Below are positions 27,668 to 36,032 of a stretch of 64,000 bases of DNA, one piece after another. The stretch lies in contig NZ_KI543238.1 of the NCBI RefSeq assembly GCF_000496835.1, forward strand, positions 1 through 64,000, given 5' to 3'. The translations under genes were made by a program, and so were the position numbers. The notes under the pieces are model-generated. The model was given only the letters and a program-made list of their open reading frames with translations, searched no databases and was not told the DNA's origin. Numbering within the stretch: the stretch's first letter is position 1; the number at the start of each line of letters is the position of its first letter. The DNA is from Thalassobacillus devorans MSP14 (GTDB taxonomy: Bacteria; Bacillota; Bacilli; Bacillales; Halobacillaceae).

Positions 27668-28789
27668 CTAATGATGATCGCCATCTTCCTTTTCTATTTC
27701 TAACTTGCTGTCGATGATTCCTTGTGTATCATAGGAGAGATCATCAAGGCTGCCGACGACAAACCCGTGATTATATGGTCCTTCCATCGGACTTTCTTCA
27801 AAGGTTGGCTTTACTTTTGCCAAATATCTAGCCATATTTTCTGTCAATTTCCCCTTCTCCAGGATCAGCAATGGTGCATGCTTGCCTAAGTGAGCCAGTG
27901 GGGCTGTGACTAAAGCGAAATTCGGTGTTTCAGATGATAGGAATGAGAAACCGTGTCCTGGGTCATCGATACCCCAGCCGAAGTCGCTTTCTTCATCTTT
28001 GAAAAGGGTGAAGGCGATCGAAGCTTCACTTGGATTCTTTCCGTCGATTCTTGTGACGTTTCCTAACTCGTTTAGCTGTTGTTCCACTTGCTTTGAAATG
28101 ACAGAGTCTGGACCTAGAATATACAGGTTGGGGTTATCCCGCTTTTTAATAGCCTCGATTGTTTCATCAGGGATGTCGTTTTCGGTAACGTACAATACAG
28201 GTTCCGGCATATGTGCAATCCAATAGGTAGCGATTACTGAAAATTCCTTGGCCTTATCCTCCGAAGAAACAATAATGATGCTTTCCGGTAGTTCTCCGGA
28301 GACTTCCGCGTAAAAACGGTCGATTTCTGCTGCGAAGCTGGCTGGGTTATCGTCGTTTATTTGATCGATGGTGTAGTCTGCGAGTGCTTCCAAAACTCTT
28401 TCTGAAACATTTCCCATCACCTTCACCTGTGTTCCTTCACTGTTTCCTTTCGGCTGCAGGCGGTTAATTTCATTCATTGTTGATTCCGGAATCAAATCAT
28501 CATTGATTAATAAAATCGGACCGTTATTAGGATGGTGGATTAGGTCTGCACTCGCCAACGTCAGCTGCCAGCTGTCCACGGCGGATAAAATAATGGTTCC
28601 TGGCCGTGTTTTCTCATGAGTGGCCGGCCAGATCAGCTGGGAGGTCATGACGGCCAGTTCTACTGGATCGCTTTCATCGAGCCTGGTAATATTCTTGGTG
28701 CTTAAATATTTCAGGTTTTCTGTTGCACGTTCATTATTCTTCTTTGGCATGGTTGCAAAGTGCTCTTTCTTATTGTCTAATTTAATCAT
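27668..28789 (-). CDS. Cell wall-binding repeat 2 (CWB2)-like protein, no signal peptide
   Basis: A 373-residue protein with recurring CWB2-type units: a Thr-Arg-hydrophobic start (ITRLDESDPVELAVMTSQL), then a segment like GTIILSAVDSWQLTLASADL...GPILLINDDLIP, repeated in weaker form near the middle and end (NLYILGPDSVISKQVEQQL). CWB2 normally anchors exported proteins to the wall via anionic polymers, but no signal peptide or membrane segment is visible from the ATG at 28789 (AGAGGTGATAAG precedes it). It may be cytosolic or exported by another route. Confidence 0.65.
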   Translation of the reverse strand: MIKLDNKKEHFATMPKKNNERATENLKYLSTKNITRLDESDPVELAVMTSQLIWPATHEKTRPGTIILSAVDSWQLTLASADLIHHPNNGPILLINDDLIPESTMNEINRLQPKGNSEGTQVKVMGNVSERVLEALADYTIDQINDDNPASFAAEIDRFYAEVSGELPESIIIVSSEDKAKEFSVIATYWIAHMPEPVLYVTENDIPDETIEAIKKRDNPNLYILGPDSVISKQVEQQLNELGNVTRIDGKNPSEASIAFTLFKDEESDFGWGIDDPGHGFSFLSSETPNFALVTAPLAHLGKHAPLLILEKGKLTENMARYLAKVKPTFEESPMEGPYNHGFVVGSLDDLSYDTQGIIDSKLEIEKEDGDHH

Positions 28790-28928
28790 CTTATCACCTC
28801 TTAGTTTTTGAAATGTATAGATATACATAACCATTAATGTGATTTATAAACATTAAGGACCGTTTACATATCTCATTCAGGGGAACGATTAGACTAGAGA
28901 ATAGTGGAAGGAAAGGAGCAGAAAGCAA

Positions 28929-30374
28929 GTGACGACTCATATTGAGAATTATCGCATTGAAGCCGCAGATACGAATAAGAAAAAAATGAAAATCATTCTG
29001 ATACTGGCACTACCTGCAGTTGTTGAAAACTTCTTCCAGACAATACTTGGCTTTGTCGACACGTATTTCGTTTCCCAAATCGGGCTTGCCGAGGTTTCAG
29101 CAGTAGGAGTCACCAATGCTGTGCTGGCAATTTATTTCGCTTTATTCATGGCACTGGGGGTTGCGGCGAACGTTTATATTGCTAATTTTATTGGAGCTGA
29201 AAAGGTGGAAAAAGCAAGGCACATAGCTCAGCAATCGATTGTTGTGGCAGCGGTTCTTGGCCTGTTAACCGGGTTGGTTACTTTGCTGTTTGCTGAACCA
29301 TTGTTGCAACTGATGGGAATAGAGGAAAATGTCTTAACAGCCGGGGCTCTATATTTCCGGATTGTCGCCATTCCCTCGATTTTTATGGCGCTTATGTTTG
29401 TTCTCAGTGCAATTTTGCGAGGAGCTGGGAATACCAAAGCACCCATGTATGTAGCTATTGTGGCAAACCTGGTTAACGCAGGACTCGATTATTTACTAAT
29501 CTTTGGAATCTGGATTTTTCCTGAGTGGGGAATTGCCGGAGCAGCGGTTGCCACGGTCACTTCCCGTATTCTAGGTTCTGTCGGTCTGTTCTGGTATATC
29601 CAAAGAGCCGATATGTTGCGGGTGCGACGTGATTATTGGCGTTTGGACAAAGAGCATTTGAAGGAGCTGTTTGTTCTTGGAAGCCCGGCAGCCGGTGAAC
29701 GCTTGATTATGCGGGCGGGCCAAATCGTTTACTTCGGGTTAGTTGTAGCATTAGGGACCAACGTGTTTGCAGCCCATCAAATTGCAGGAAATATTGAAGT
29801 CTTCTCCTATATGCTCGGTTTCGGGTTTGCTACTGCTGTTACGATTCTTGTCGGACAGCAGATCGGAGCAGGGAAGTATGAGGAGGCCAAATCGTTTGCA
29901 AAATTGGGTGTTTTCCTTGCTTTCGGAATCATGTCTCTGTTTGGTGCCATTCTCTTCTTTTTTGGGGAATGGGCTGGTGCCTTTTTCACAGAGGATGAAA
30001 CGGTTATCAATAATATTGGTACAGCCTTAAAAGTCTCCGGTGTATTCCAGCCGTTCTTAGCCGTGGTCATTGTGCTTACCGGGGCATTCCAAGGAGCCAA
30101 TAATACCAAATTCCCGATGTATTTGACCGGAGTTGGCATGTGGGCAGTACGTACATTATTTGTATATCTGTTGGGTATCAAACTTGGCTGGGGATTGCTC
30201 GGTGTTTGGATTGCCATTGGAATGGATATCACATTCCGGGCGATCGTATTGGCTATTCAGTTTTCCAGGGATAAATGGGTCGCTCATAAGGATGAACCGG
30301 AAGAAGATCCGGAATCTGAGTGTCATCCTCAAACGACCAAAGATGATTTACCTTCCTGCGTTAACAGTTATTAA
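28929..30374 (+). CDS. MATE family efflux transporter
   Basis: A 481-residue transporter with about 12 membrane helices, the MATE/DinF-type layout of drug:cation antiporters. The repeats start LALPAVVENFFQTILGFVDTYFV and LGSPAAGERLIMRAGQ, typical of the two halves, and GAGNTKAPMY / GANNTKFPMY mark the matching loops. GTG start after AAAGGAG. It is divergent from the CWB2-like gene. The substrate is unknown. Confidence 0.9.
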   Translation: MTTHIENYRIEAADTNKKKMKIILILALPAVVENFFQTILGFVDTYFVSQIGLAEVSAVGVTNAVLAIYFALFMALGVAANVYIANFIGAEKVEKARHIAQQSIVVAAVLGLLTGLVTLLFAEPLLQLMGIEENVLTAGALYFRIVAIPSIFMALMFVLSAILRGAGNTKAPMYVAIVANLVNAGLDYLLIFGIWIFPEWGIAGAAVATVTSRILGSVGLFWYIQRADMLRVRRDYWRLDKEHLKELFVLGSPAAGERLIMRAGQIVYFGLVVALGTNVFAAHQIAGNIEVFSYMLGFGFATAVTILVGQQIGAGKYEEAKSFAKLGVFLAFGIMSLFGAILFFFGEWAGAFFTEDETVINNIGTALKVSGVFQPFLAVVIVLTGAFQGANNTKFPMYLTGVGMWAVRTLFVYLLGIKLGWGLLGVWIAIGMDITFRAIVLAIQFSRDKWVAHKDEPEEDPESECHPQTTKDDLPSCVNSY

Positions 30375-30390
30375 AATAGCATTTTGTAGA

Positions 30391-30419
30391 CAAGACGGTG
30401 TTAAACCGTCTTGTTTTTT
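30391..30419 (+). terminator. Terminator after the MATE gene
   Basis: CAAGACGGT pairs with ACCGTCTTG around GTTAA, then a T run. Confidence 0.88.
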
Positions 30420-30464
30420 ATATGGCGAAGAAAGAAAATCTCTATACAGAAAATTATTCTATGT

Positions 30465-30497
30465 CTGCATAAAATCTTAATATATGTATGGTATAAC
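30465..30497 (+). promoter_or_regulatory. Direct-repeat activator site plus -10 (CuA lipoprotein)
   Basis: CTGCATAAAAT then CTTAATATATG, a 5-base gap, TATAAC (30492-30497). The first 12 bases, CTGCATAAAATC, are identical to the site before resA at 31719. Confidence 0.72.
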
Positions 30498-30559
30498 AAT
30501 CGTATAGATGAATTCGTCCTCTTTTTTTTGAGACATTATTTTATGGGAGGGAATGAGTA

Positions 30560-30940
30560 ATGAAAAAGTTTTTAGGTTCGATTGTTTTGGTAAGTCTCTT
30601 AGTTATACTCGCTGCTTGTGGAGGAAATGAAAATGGGGCGGAAGACAACCAACAGGAAAGTACAGAGGAAGAGGCATCCGGTGAAAAGCTGGACATTATA
30701 GCAACAAATTTTCAGTTCAATGAAAACGAGTACACTGTGAAAGCCGGCGAACCTGTAACCATAAACTTATCGAATGAGGAGGGACAACACGGGGTTGCCA
30801 TAGAAGATTTTGATGTGAATATCCAAGGGGATGGTGAGAGTACATTTACTCCTGAGGAACCCGGGGAATATACCATTTATTGTAGTGTTCCTTGTGGGGA
30901 AGGCCATAGTGACATGACATCTACGCTTGTTGTCCAATAA
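30560..30940 (+). CDS. CuA-type cupredoxin lipoprotein (COX2-like)
   Basis: A 126-residue lipoprotein. The lipobox LAAC puts the modified Cys at residue 20, followed by an acidic linker. The cupredoxin domain (about 45-126) has a His in GQHG and the segment CSVPCGEGHSDM at 108-119, which fits the CuA rule Cys-x3-Cys-x3-His-x2-Met of cytochrome oxidase subunit II and N2O reductase. No oxidase subunits are nearby, so it may be an electron carrier or copper sink at the outer membrane face. Strong ribosome site GGGAGG. Confidence 0.85.
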   Translation: MKKFLGSIVLVSLLVILAACGGNENGAEDNQQESTEEEASGEKLDIIATNFQFNENEYTVKAGEPVTINLSNEEGQHGVAIEDFDVNIQGDGESTFTPEEPGEYTIYCSVPCGEGHSDMTSTLVVQ

Positions 30941-31134
30941 CCGATAAGCTCATAGGTAAACCACCTTGAGTCTGTAATTTTGTGAAATGCTTTAACTTAA
31001 CGGTACATCCATAAGCATTATTGGAAAATTGGTATATTGGGATTTGCAGACAGACTGTGCGAACAACCTCTATTTCAAGGATGTAACTGTTTGAAATAAG
31101 CGGAATTTTTGGCTGAGTCGAAGATAATAATTAC

Positions 31135-31162
31135 GGATACCGAGAGGAGGTAATCGGTATCC
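31135..31162. other. Hairpin with Shine-Dalgarno-like loop
   Basis: GGATACCGA pairs with TCGGTATCC around GAGGAGGTAA. It lies 31 bases after the YjcZ-like gene (its downstream side) but lacks a T run on that strand. Nothing else is seen in 30941-31134. Confidence 0.4.
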
Positions 31163-31193
31163 GGTTCCCATGCGTACTATTTACCCTTCAATT

Positions 31194-31337
31194 TTAGAAC
31201 CAAGCAGCTCCTACGATAATCAGAAGAATAAATAGAACAACAATCAACGCAAAACCACGTCCATAGCCGTATCCACCATAGCCCCCGTAGCCATAACCGC
31301 AGCCATAACCACCGAAACCACCATATCCAAAGCCCAT
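31194..31337 (-). CDS. YjcZ-family sporulation-type peptide
   Basis: A 47-residue peptide: a Gly/Tyr-rich head ([18 protein letters not shown]) and a C-terminal membrane helix ([19 protein letters not shown]). This is the form of the YjcZ/SVM family of small spore-associated peptides in Bacillaceae. GGAGGG lies 7 bases before the ATG. It is short enough to be missed by a length cut-off. It has no evident link to copper, unless its Gly/Cys head binds metal. Confidence 0.82.
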   Translation of the reverse strand: MGFGYGGFGGYGCGYGYGGYGGYGYGRGFALIVVLFILLIIVGAAWF

Positions 31338-31377
31338 ATTTTAACCCTCCTGACTATAAGGAGTTTGGAGTTAATAG

Positions 31378-31408
31378 CAAAAGGAAGAACTATCCTGTCT
31401 TCCTTTTC
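31378..31408. terminator. Hairpin upstream of the YjcZ-like gene
   Basis: AAAAGGAAGA pairs with TCTTCCTTTT around ACTATCCTG. It could insulate the small gene from read-through. Beyond it, 31409-31718 holds no gene I can support. Confidence 0.55.
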
Positions 31409-31718
31409 CTAATACTGTATGCTCAAGAATGATATTGGTATGGACCAATATCCATCTCAGTTATTTTTAGACTGTATCAATTATTTTGAATTAGCTTTTA
31501 AAGCAATAGGACAAACCAGGCAGCGATATTTTAACTGTCTGGATGTCCTTCTTTGCTATGGGTTAGGTTGGAGTGATGGTTTATATTATTTTCTTACCAG
31601 TAGAACAGTTCCAAATCCATTAAAAGTAGTTGGGTGACTTGTTTTATGCTGCTATTACAGGCCAACGACATGAAAGAAAAGGTAAGCCCAAAGTATTTTC
31701 ATGTAAAAAACTAAGTAT

Positions 31719-31751
31719 CTGCATAAAATCCCCATATTTTTCTGTTACCAT
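31719..31751 (+). promoter_or_regulatory. Direct-repeat activator site plus -10 (resA-ccdA)
   Basis: CTGCATAAAAT then CCCCATATTTT, a 5-base gap, TACCAT (31746-31751). Confidence 0.68.
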
Positions 31752-31811
31752 AACCATGTTTCGAATTTCGCAAATTTAGAGGTATGCGAATAAGAAAGAG
31801 AGGGAAGTACA

Positions 31812-32363
31812 GTGAAGAAACAGAAGAAGCGTTTTATTATGCGGTCAACCATCCTGGGGCTGTTTGTTCTTATCATTGGATTCATCATTTATCAGAACGT
31901 TATGAAGGATGCTGACGTCGTCAATGCCGGCGATCAGGCACCGGACTTCCGGTTAGAAACCCTGTCTGGAGATACTGTTCAGCTCAGTGACTATCGTGGG
32001 CAAGGCGTGTTTCTAAATGTATGGGCGACTTATTGTAAACCATGTGAAGAAGAAATGCCTTACATAGAAAGCCAATATCAAAAATTCAAAGATAAAGGTG
32101 TCGAAGTGCTGGCAGTGGATGTGGGGGAACCAAAGCTTACGGTACAAGCCTTTGTCGATCGAAAAGGGATGACTTTCCCCGTTTTATTAGATAAAGATTC
32201 TCAATTAATGGATGCTTATGGAATCAGTCCGATTCCAGTCACTTTTTTGATTGATGAAAACGGCAAAGTGGTCGACCGGATTACCGCAGGCATGACGGAA
32301 GAAGAAATCCGCGGATATATGAAGCAGATCCAGCCAAGTGATGGGAACGGTCCGAATGGCTGA
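31812..32363 (+). CDS. resA: Membrane-anchored thiol-disulfide oxidoreductase, ResA-like
   Basis: A 183-residue protein with an N-terminal membrane anchor (about residues 10-28) and a TlpA/ResA-type thioredoxin domain with active site WATYCKPCEEEMPYI, where Glu in the CxxCEEE segment is characteristic of ResA. ResA reduces apocytochrome c thiols outside the membrane; here CuA-site or copper-protein thiols are plausible substrates. It starts at GTG after AGAGGGAAG and overlaps ccdA by 8 bases. Confidence 0.88.
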   Translation: MKKQKKRFIMRSTILGLFVLIIGFIIYQNVMKDADVVNAGDQAPDFRLETLSGDTVQLSDYRGQGVFLNVWATYCKPCEEEMPYIESQYQKFKDKGVEVLAVDVGEPKLTVQAFVDRKGMTFPVLLDKDSQLMDAYGISPIPVTFLIDENGKVVDRITAGMTEEEIRGYMKQIQPSDGNGPNG

Positions 32364-33066
32364 TATTAATATCTTCCTGGCATTCGGAGCAGGTTTCTTA
32401 TCATTCATCTCTCCGTGCTGCCTGCCCCTCTACCCGGCGTTTCTCTCGTATATTACAGGTATATCCGTCGATGAATTCAAACAAAAGAATGCTATGATGC
32501 AAAAAGCTCCGTTGATGCACACATTATTTTTCTTACTTGGATTTTCAATTATATTTATTGCCATTGGATTTTCCACCTCCTGGATTGGGAATTGGTTCAT
32601 GCGTTATGATGACTTAATCCGCCAGCTTGGAGCCGTATTAATTATTGTTTTAGGCCTTATCACCTTAGGTGTATTCAAGCCCGGTTTCTTGATGAAGGAT
32701 TACAAGGTTACATTGAAAAATCGCCCCCCGGGTTATATTGGATCCAGTGCAGTAGGGATGGCATTTGCTGCCGGGTGGACGCCTTGTACGGGGCCGATTC
32801 TTGCAGCTGTCATAGCGCTTGGAGTATCTGCCCCTGATCAGGCAGTAGTTTATATGATCGCTTATGTATTGGGATTTTCTATCCCATTCTTTACGATGGC
32901 ATTTTTTATCGGACGAATGAAATGGATTAAGCGGCATAATCGGAGAATTGTAAAAATAGGCGGGTACACCATGATATTCATGGGGGTTTTCCTATTATTC
33001 GGCTGGATGACCAGTCTTACTTCTTTCATCACCAATCAATTTTTTGGGGGATGGACCGGTTTTTAA
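32356..33066 (+). CDS. ccdA: Cytochrome c biogenesis protein CcdA
   Basis: A 236-residue, six-helix membrane protein that passes electrons from cytosolic thioredoxin to extracytoplasmic thiol proteins such as ResA. The conserved Cys pair lies in GFLSFISPCCLPLYPAFL and AGWTPCTGPIL. The sequence from MADINIFLAFGAG matches CcdA throughout, so the ATG at 32356 is the likely start although its ribosome site (GGGAACGG) is poor; translation is probably coupled to resA. Confidence 0.9.
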   Translation: MADINIFLAFGAGFLSFISPCCLPLYPAFLSYITGISVDEFKQKNAMMQKAPLMHTLFFLLGFSIIFIAIGFSTSWIGNWFMRYDDLIRQLGAVLIIVLGLITLGVFKPGFLMKDYKVTLKNRPPGYIGSSAVGMAFAAGWTPCTGPILAAVIALGVSAPDQAVVYMIAYVLGFSIPFFTMAFFIGRMKWIKRHNRRIVKIGGYTMIFMGVFLLFGWMTSLTSFITNQFFGGWTGF

Positions 33067-33082
33067 ATAATTATAGGTGATG

Positions 33083-33118
33083 AGCTCAGAGGATATCTTT
33101 CCTTTGAGCTTATTTTTT
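33083..33118 (+). terminator. Terminator after ccdA
   Basis: AGCTCAGAGG pairs imperfectly with CCTTTGAGCT, followed by TTATTTTTT. Confidence 0.75.
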
Positions 33119-33156
33119 GCTCAGGGTGTATGAATTTCACTTGCTACTCGTAAATA

Positions 33157-33213
33157 AATACAGCGGAAAACTTTGAGTTTTCCGCTGTATTGTGAGGACT
33201 TCTGCAGTCCTCA
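33157..33213. repeat. Two adjacent perfect hairpins
   Basis: A perfect 16-bp stem AATACAGCGGAAAACT / AGTTTTCCGCTGTATT (33157-33191) with a 3-base loop is followed at once by TGAGGACT-TCTGC-AGTCCTCA (33192-33214). Neither has a T run. They may be stacked terminators or a structured RNA; the remaining bases to 33346 hold no gene. Confidence 0.5.
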
Positions 33214-33346
33214 AGCATAAAGGGGGGGTACTTTGCACTTTCCTGCATGGTTAGAGATTGTTCACTATGTGAACATATTTAGAATAACAATCAAATGTTT
33301 AGATTCTGTGCATTTCAGCAATTTTTCTTCAATTATTTTTTCTTAG

Positions 33347-33691
33347 TTAGCTTGCCATTTTCCGGCATTCTTCTGCACATTTGCGGCAAATTTGTGCACA
33401 TTCCTGACAATGCTTATCCTGGAAGCTTTCACACTCCATGGCGCACTGGTCACAAATAGTTGCACATAGTCCACATAACTGTGAAGAAAATTCACTGTTT
33501 CGTGACATATATTGTGTTGCTTGTCCACATATCTCTGCACAGTCATTTAAAGTTTGGATACACTTGACCCTTGCTTGTATATCTGGTTCTTGTAAGCAGG
33601 CTTTTATACACTCCTCACAAGCACGTAAACACCGAAGACATTCTTCGATGCATGAATCCATATTTGTTGAGGATGTCGATAGCACGCCCAA
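33347..33691 (-). CDS. Four-helix bundle copper-storage protein (Csp/DUF326)
   Basis: A 114-residue Cys-rich protein with 17 Cys, most in CxxxC spacing on helices (CIEECLRCLRACEECIKAC; CGLCATICDQCAMEC; CQECAQICRKCAEECRK). Such Csp proteins bind many Cu(I) ions inside a four-helix tetramer. No signal peptide is visible, so it should be the cytosolic type. It starts at TTG 8 bases after AAAGGAGG. A second member lies at 48825. Confidence 0.9.
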   Translation of the reverse strand: MGVLSTSSTNMDSCIEECLRCLRACEECIKACLQEPDIQARVKCIQTLNDCAEICGQATQYMSRNSEFSSQLCGLCATICDQCAMECESFQDKHCQECAQICRKCAEECRKMAS

Positions 33692-33850
33692 TCTAAATTC
33701 CTCCTTTATTTTATTCTTCCTTACTTTTCCCGTATAGGACGATTACATACGCATTTTTGGTAAAGCAATTGACCTTTCTTCTGAACAATAAAGTTTATCA
33801 AAATACTGTAGTGGGGTATTGTGTTATAAGTTATTGTAGGAGGTGGAAAT

Positions 33851-34510
33851 ATGTTGACAGCTATATCATGGATAGCGTTAGGGTTAGGTTTATTAAGTTT
33901 TCTTATTATCCTCATTGATGTGATTAGACATCCACAACAAATGATGGTGATGAACCTTGTCTGGCCCATTAATGGCTTGTTTTTTGGACCACTTAATTTA
34001 TGGGCTTATTATAAATGGGGGCGTTTGAAGGCAAAAGGAATCAAGAAAGATGATAATAGAAAGTGGCCGGCAAAAGTATTTGTATCAACTAGCCACTGCT
34101 CATCGGGTTGTGCCATTGGGGATATCATAGGGATTCCTATTGTTGCGATTACAGGGATGACAATTGCAGGAGCTACGATATTTGCCGACTTTACCGTTGA
34201 ATTTATCCTGGCATACCTATTCGGGATTTTCTTTCAATTTTATGCGATTTATCCAATGAACAAGGAAAAAGGAGTATTTCAAAATTTCAAAGATGCAATC
34301 AAGGCAGACTCTTTAGCTCTCATCGCATTTGAAGTGGGGATGTTCGGATGGATGGCGCTTGTCCACTTTATCATTTTTGCCCCCAATCCACCTAAACCGC
34401 ATGAACCGAGCTACTGGTTCATGATGCAAATAGCCTTGATCCTGGGCTTCTTCACAAGTTACCCGGCCAATTGGTGGTTGGTGAAGCGGGGGATCAAAGA
34501 AGAAATGTGA
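33851..34510 (+). CDS. DUF4396 membrane protein
   Basis: A 219-residue protein with about six membrane helices. The centre reads STSHCSSGCAIGDIIG and FADFTVEFILAYLFGIFFQF, typical of DUF4396; the HC..GC motif and a series of Met, His and Cys in membrane segments suggest a metal-related site. The family often neighbours copper oxidases and Csp proteins; its function is not known. GGAGGTGG precedes the ATG. Confidence 0.82.
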   Translation: MLTAISWIALGLGLLSFLIILIDVIRHPQQMMVMNLVWPINGLFFGPLNLWAYYKWGRLKAKGIKKDDNRKWPAKVFVSTSHCSSGCAIGDIIGIPIVAITGMTIAGATIFADFTVEFILAYLFGIFFQFYAIYPMNKEKGVFQNFKDAIKADSLALIAFEVGMFGWMALVHFIIFAPNPPKPHEPSYWFMMQIALILGFFTSYPANWWLVKRGIKEEM

Positions 34511-34523
34511 CTTGTCATTAAAC

Positions 34524-34556
34524 CTTCATACTTTCTCGATGAATTCTTGATAGTTT
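34524..34556 (+). promoter_or_regulatory. Direct-repeat activator site plus weak -10
   Basis: CTTCATACTTT then CTCGATGAATT, a 5-base gap, TAGTTT (34551-34556). The first 14 bases are identical to the SHOCT-operon site at 20728-20741. Confidence 0.65.
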
Positions 34557-34596
34557 AACTTTATGATGAAATTATCATGAAAAGGAGCTGATAGAT

Positions 34597-34908
34597 ATGA
34601 AATCATTCATTATTGGAGCATTGTCTATGGGGTTTATAGTAGCCGGCGGTGTTTCTGGTGTACAGGCTGCAAGCGACGAGATGGAAATGCCTGCAGAAGG
34701 AAGTGAACAAATGATGGAAATGGATGAAATGCATCAAGAGATGCTTAATTCAAATGCTGTCATTAATTTTGGGCAGGCGAAGAAGTTGATGGAAAACATG
34801 CATCCGGAATGGACTAAGGAAGAAATCAAAAACATGTACCAATCCATGCACGGCACAAATGGAGCAGCACCTAGCGCGAATTTTAAAGAAATGAATAAGA
34901 GTAACTAA
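34597..34908 (+). CDS. Secreted Met-rich protein, paralogue of the 20049 protein
   Basis: A 103-residue protein with a signal peptide (MKSFIIGALSMGFIVAGGVSG, cleavage likely after VQAA). The mature start is rich in Met and Glu (DEMEMPAEGSEQMMEMDEMHQEM), and the C-terminal part repeats the pattern INFGQ-x-K...MHP...YxxMHGTxG seen in the protein at 20049. Met-rich secreted peptides can bind Cu(I). AAAGGAG precedes the ATG, and its promoter carries the island activator site. No named family is recognised. Confidence 0.75.
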   Translation: MKSFIIGALSMGFIVAGGVSGVQAASDEMEMPAEGSEQMMEMDEMHQEMLNSNAVINFGQAKKLMENMHPEWTKEEIKNMYQSMHGTNGAAPSANFKEMNKSN

Positions 34909-34917
34909 CGCTACTAC

Positions 34918-34950
34918 AAAAGCTGGCTCGGATTCCGGGCCAGCTTTTTT
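34918..34950. terminator. Terminator between the Met-rich gene and lgt
   Basis: AAAAGCTGGC pairs with GCCAGCTTTT, then a T run. Confidence 0.88.
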
Positions 34951-34992
34951 CATGCAAATATCTTTATAAAAGGCTCATGCTTGCTGAAGCTA

Positions 34993-35805
34993 TTACTCTC
35001 CGTATGGCGGCAAAGATTTGTAACGTTTTCTGCGGTACCACCATACAATCAAGCTCATCACAATGAGGAAAACGGATAATAACTGGGCAACACGAAGCGA
35101 TGGGGCCAGCATCAGGCTATCCGTCCGCATCCCTTCAATGAAAAATCTCCCGAACGAATACCATATCACATAACTAAGAAACAATTCTCCGCGCTTAATC
35201 TTGACCTTTCGCCTTAGTACCAGCAACACGATTAACCCGGTTATATTCCATAAAGATTCATATAGGAATGTCGGATGGTAATAGGTACCACTAATGTACA
35301 TCTGGTTGATGATCCAATCCGGAAGCCAGAGATTCTCAAGGAAGCTTCTAGTCACAGGACCGCCATGTGCCTCCTGATTCATAAAGTTTCCCCATCTGCC
35401 AATCGCCTGTCCAACAAGCAGTCCAGGCGCTGCAACATCGGCCATTTTCCAGAAAGGGATCTTTTTCTTCTTCGTATAAAAGTAGGCCGTCAAAATGGCG
35501 CCGATTAATGCGCCATGGATGGCGATTCCGCCTTCCCATATCGCAATGATATTTCCAGGCTGGTCTTTATATCGTTCCCATTCAAAAGCGACGTAATATA
35601 TTCGTGCAGATAATATGGAAACCGGTATAGCGTATACCAGCAGGTCTGTGAAATGATCTTTATTGATCCCGACGCGTTCACATTCCTTAATGGTGATGAG
35701 ATACCCCAATAGTGCACCAAGAGCAATGATGATACCATACCAATAAATGGTAATAGGGCCGAATTCAATCGCTATACGACTAAGTGGTTGTATTGAAGAT
35801 TCCAT
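34993..35805 (-). CDS. lgt: Prolipoprotein diacylglyceryl transferase (second Lgt)
   Basis: Lgt moves diacylglycerol from phosphatidylglycerol to the lipobox Cys of prelipoproteins. The 270-residue, seven-helix protein has the signature [15 protein letters not shown] and IHGALIGAI with the catalytic His region. Housekeeping lgt normally lies beside hprK or trxB, so this is probably an extra copy serving island lipoproteins. Copper islands of other Firmicutes are known to carry lipoprotein-modifying enzymes. The ATG at 35805 follows GGAAGGGA. Confidence 0.92.
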   Translation of the reverse strand: MESSIQPLSRIAIEFGPITIYWYGIIIALGALLGYLITIKECERVGINKDHFTDLLVYAIPVSILSARIYYVAFEWERYKDQPGNIIAIWEGGIAIHGALIGAILTAYFYTKKKKIPFWKMADVAAPGLLVGQAIGRWGNFMNQEAHGGPVTRSFLENLWLPDWIINQMYISGTYYHPTFLYESLWNITGLIVLLVLRRKVKIKRGELFLSYVIWYSFGRFFIEGMRTDSLMLAPSLRVAQLLSVFLIVMSLIVWWYRRKRYKSLPPYGE

Positions 35806-35850
35806 GACGTCTATCCCTTCCATTGTAGAGTAGGGTGTTTCCCATGATTT

Positions 35851-35883
35851 ATATTAGCAAGATTTTGTGAAGAAACCGTGCAT
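35851..35883 (-). promoter_or_regulatory. Direct-repeat activator site plus -10 (lgt)
   Basis: On the minus strand: ATGCACGGTTT then CTTCACAAAAT, a 5-base gap, TAATAT (35851-35856). Confidence 0.68.
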
Positions 35884-36032
35884 ATCTTTACGTCACATTT
35901 GACGGTTTTATGACAACCTTTGATTAAATATGTGCACTTGGAACCATTCCATCATAGATTTAGCCATGTAATCTTTAAGTATTCTTGCCTGTTAGTTGCA
36001 GGGTATAAAAGAATGGATAAGGGAAGCTTGCA

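Noticed and set aside
31419-31637. Open frame of 72 codons after the YjcZ-like gene
   Set aside because: No ribosome site before the ATG, no recognisable composition or family, and it ends shortly before the resA promoter.
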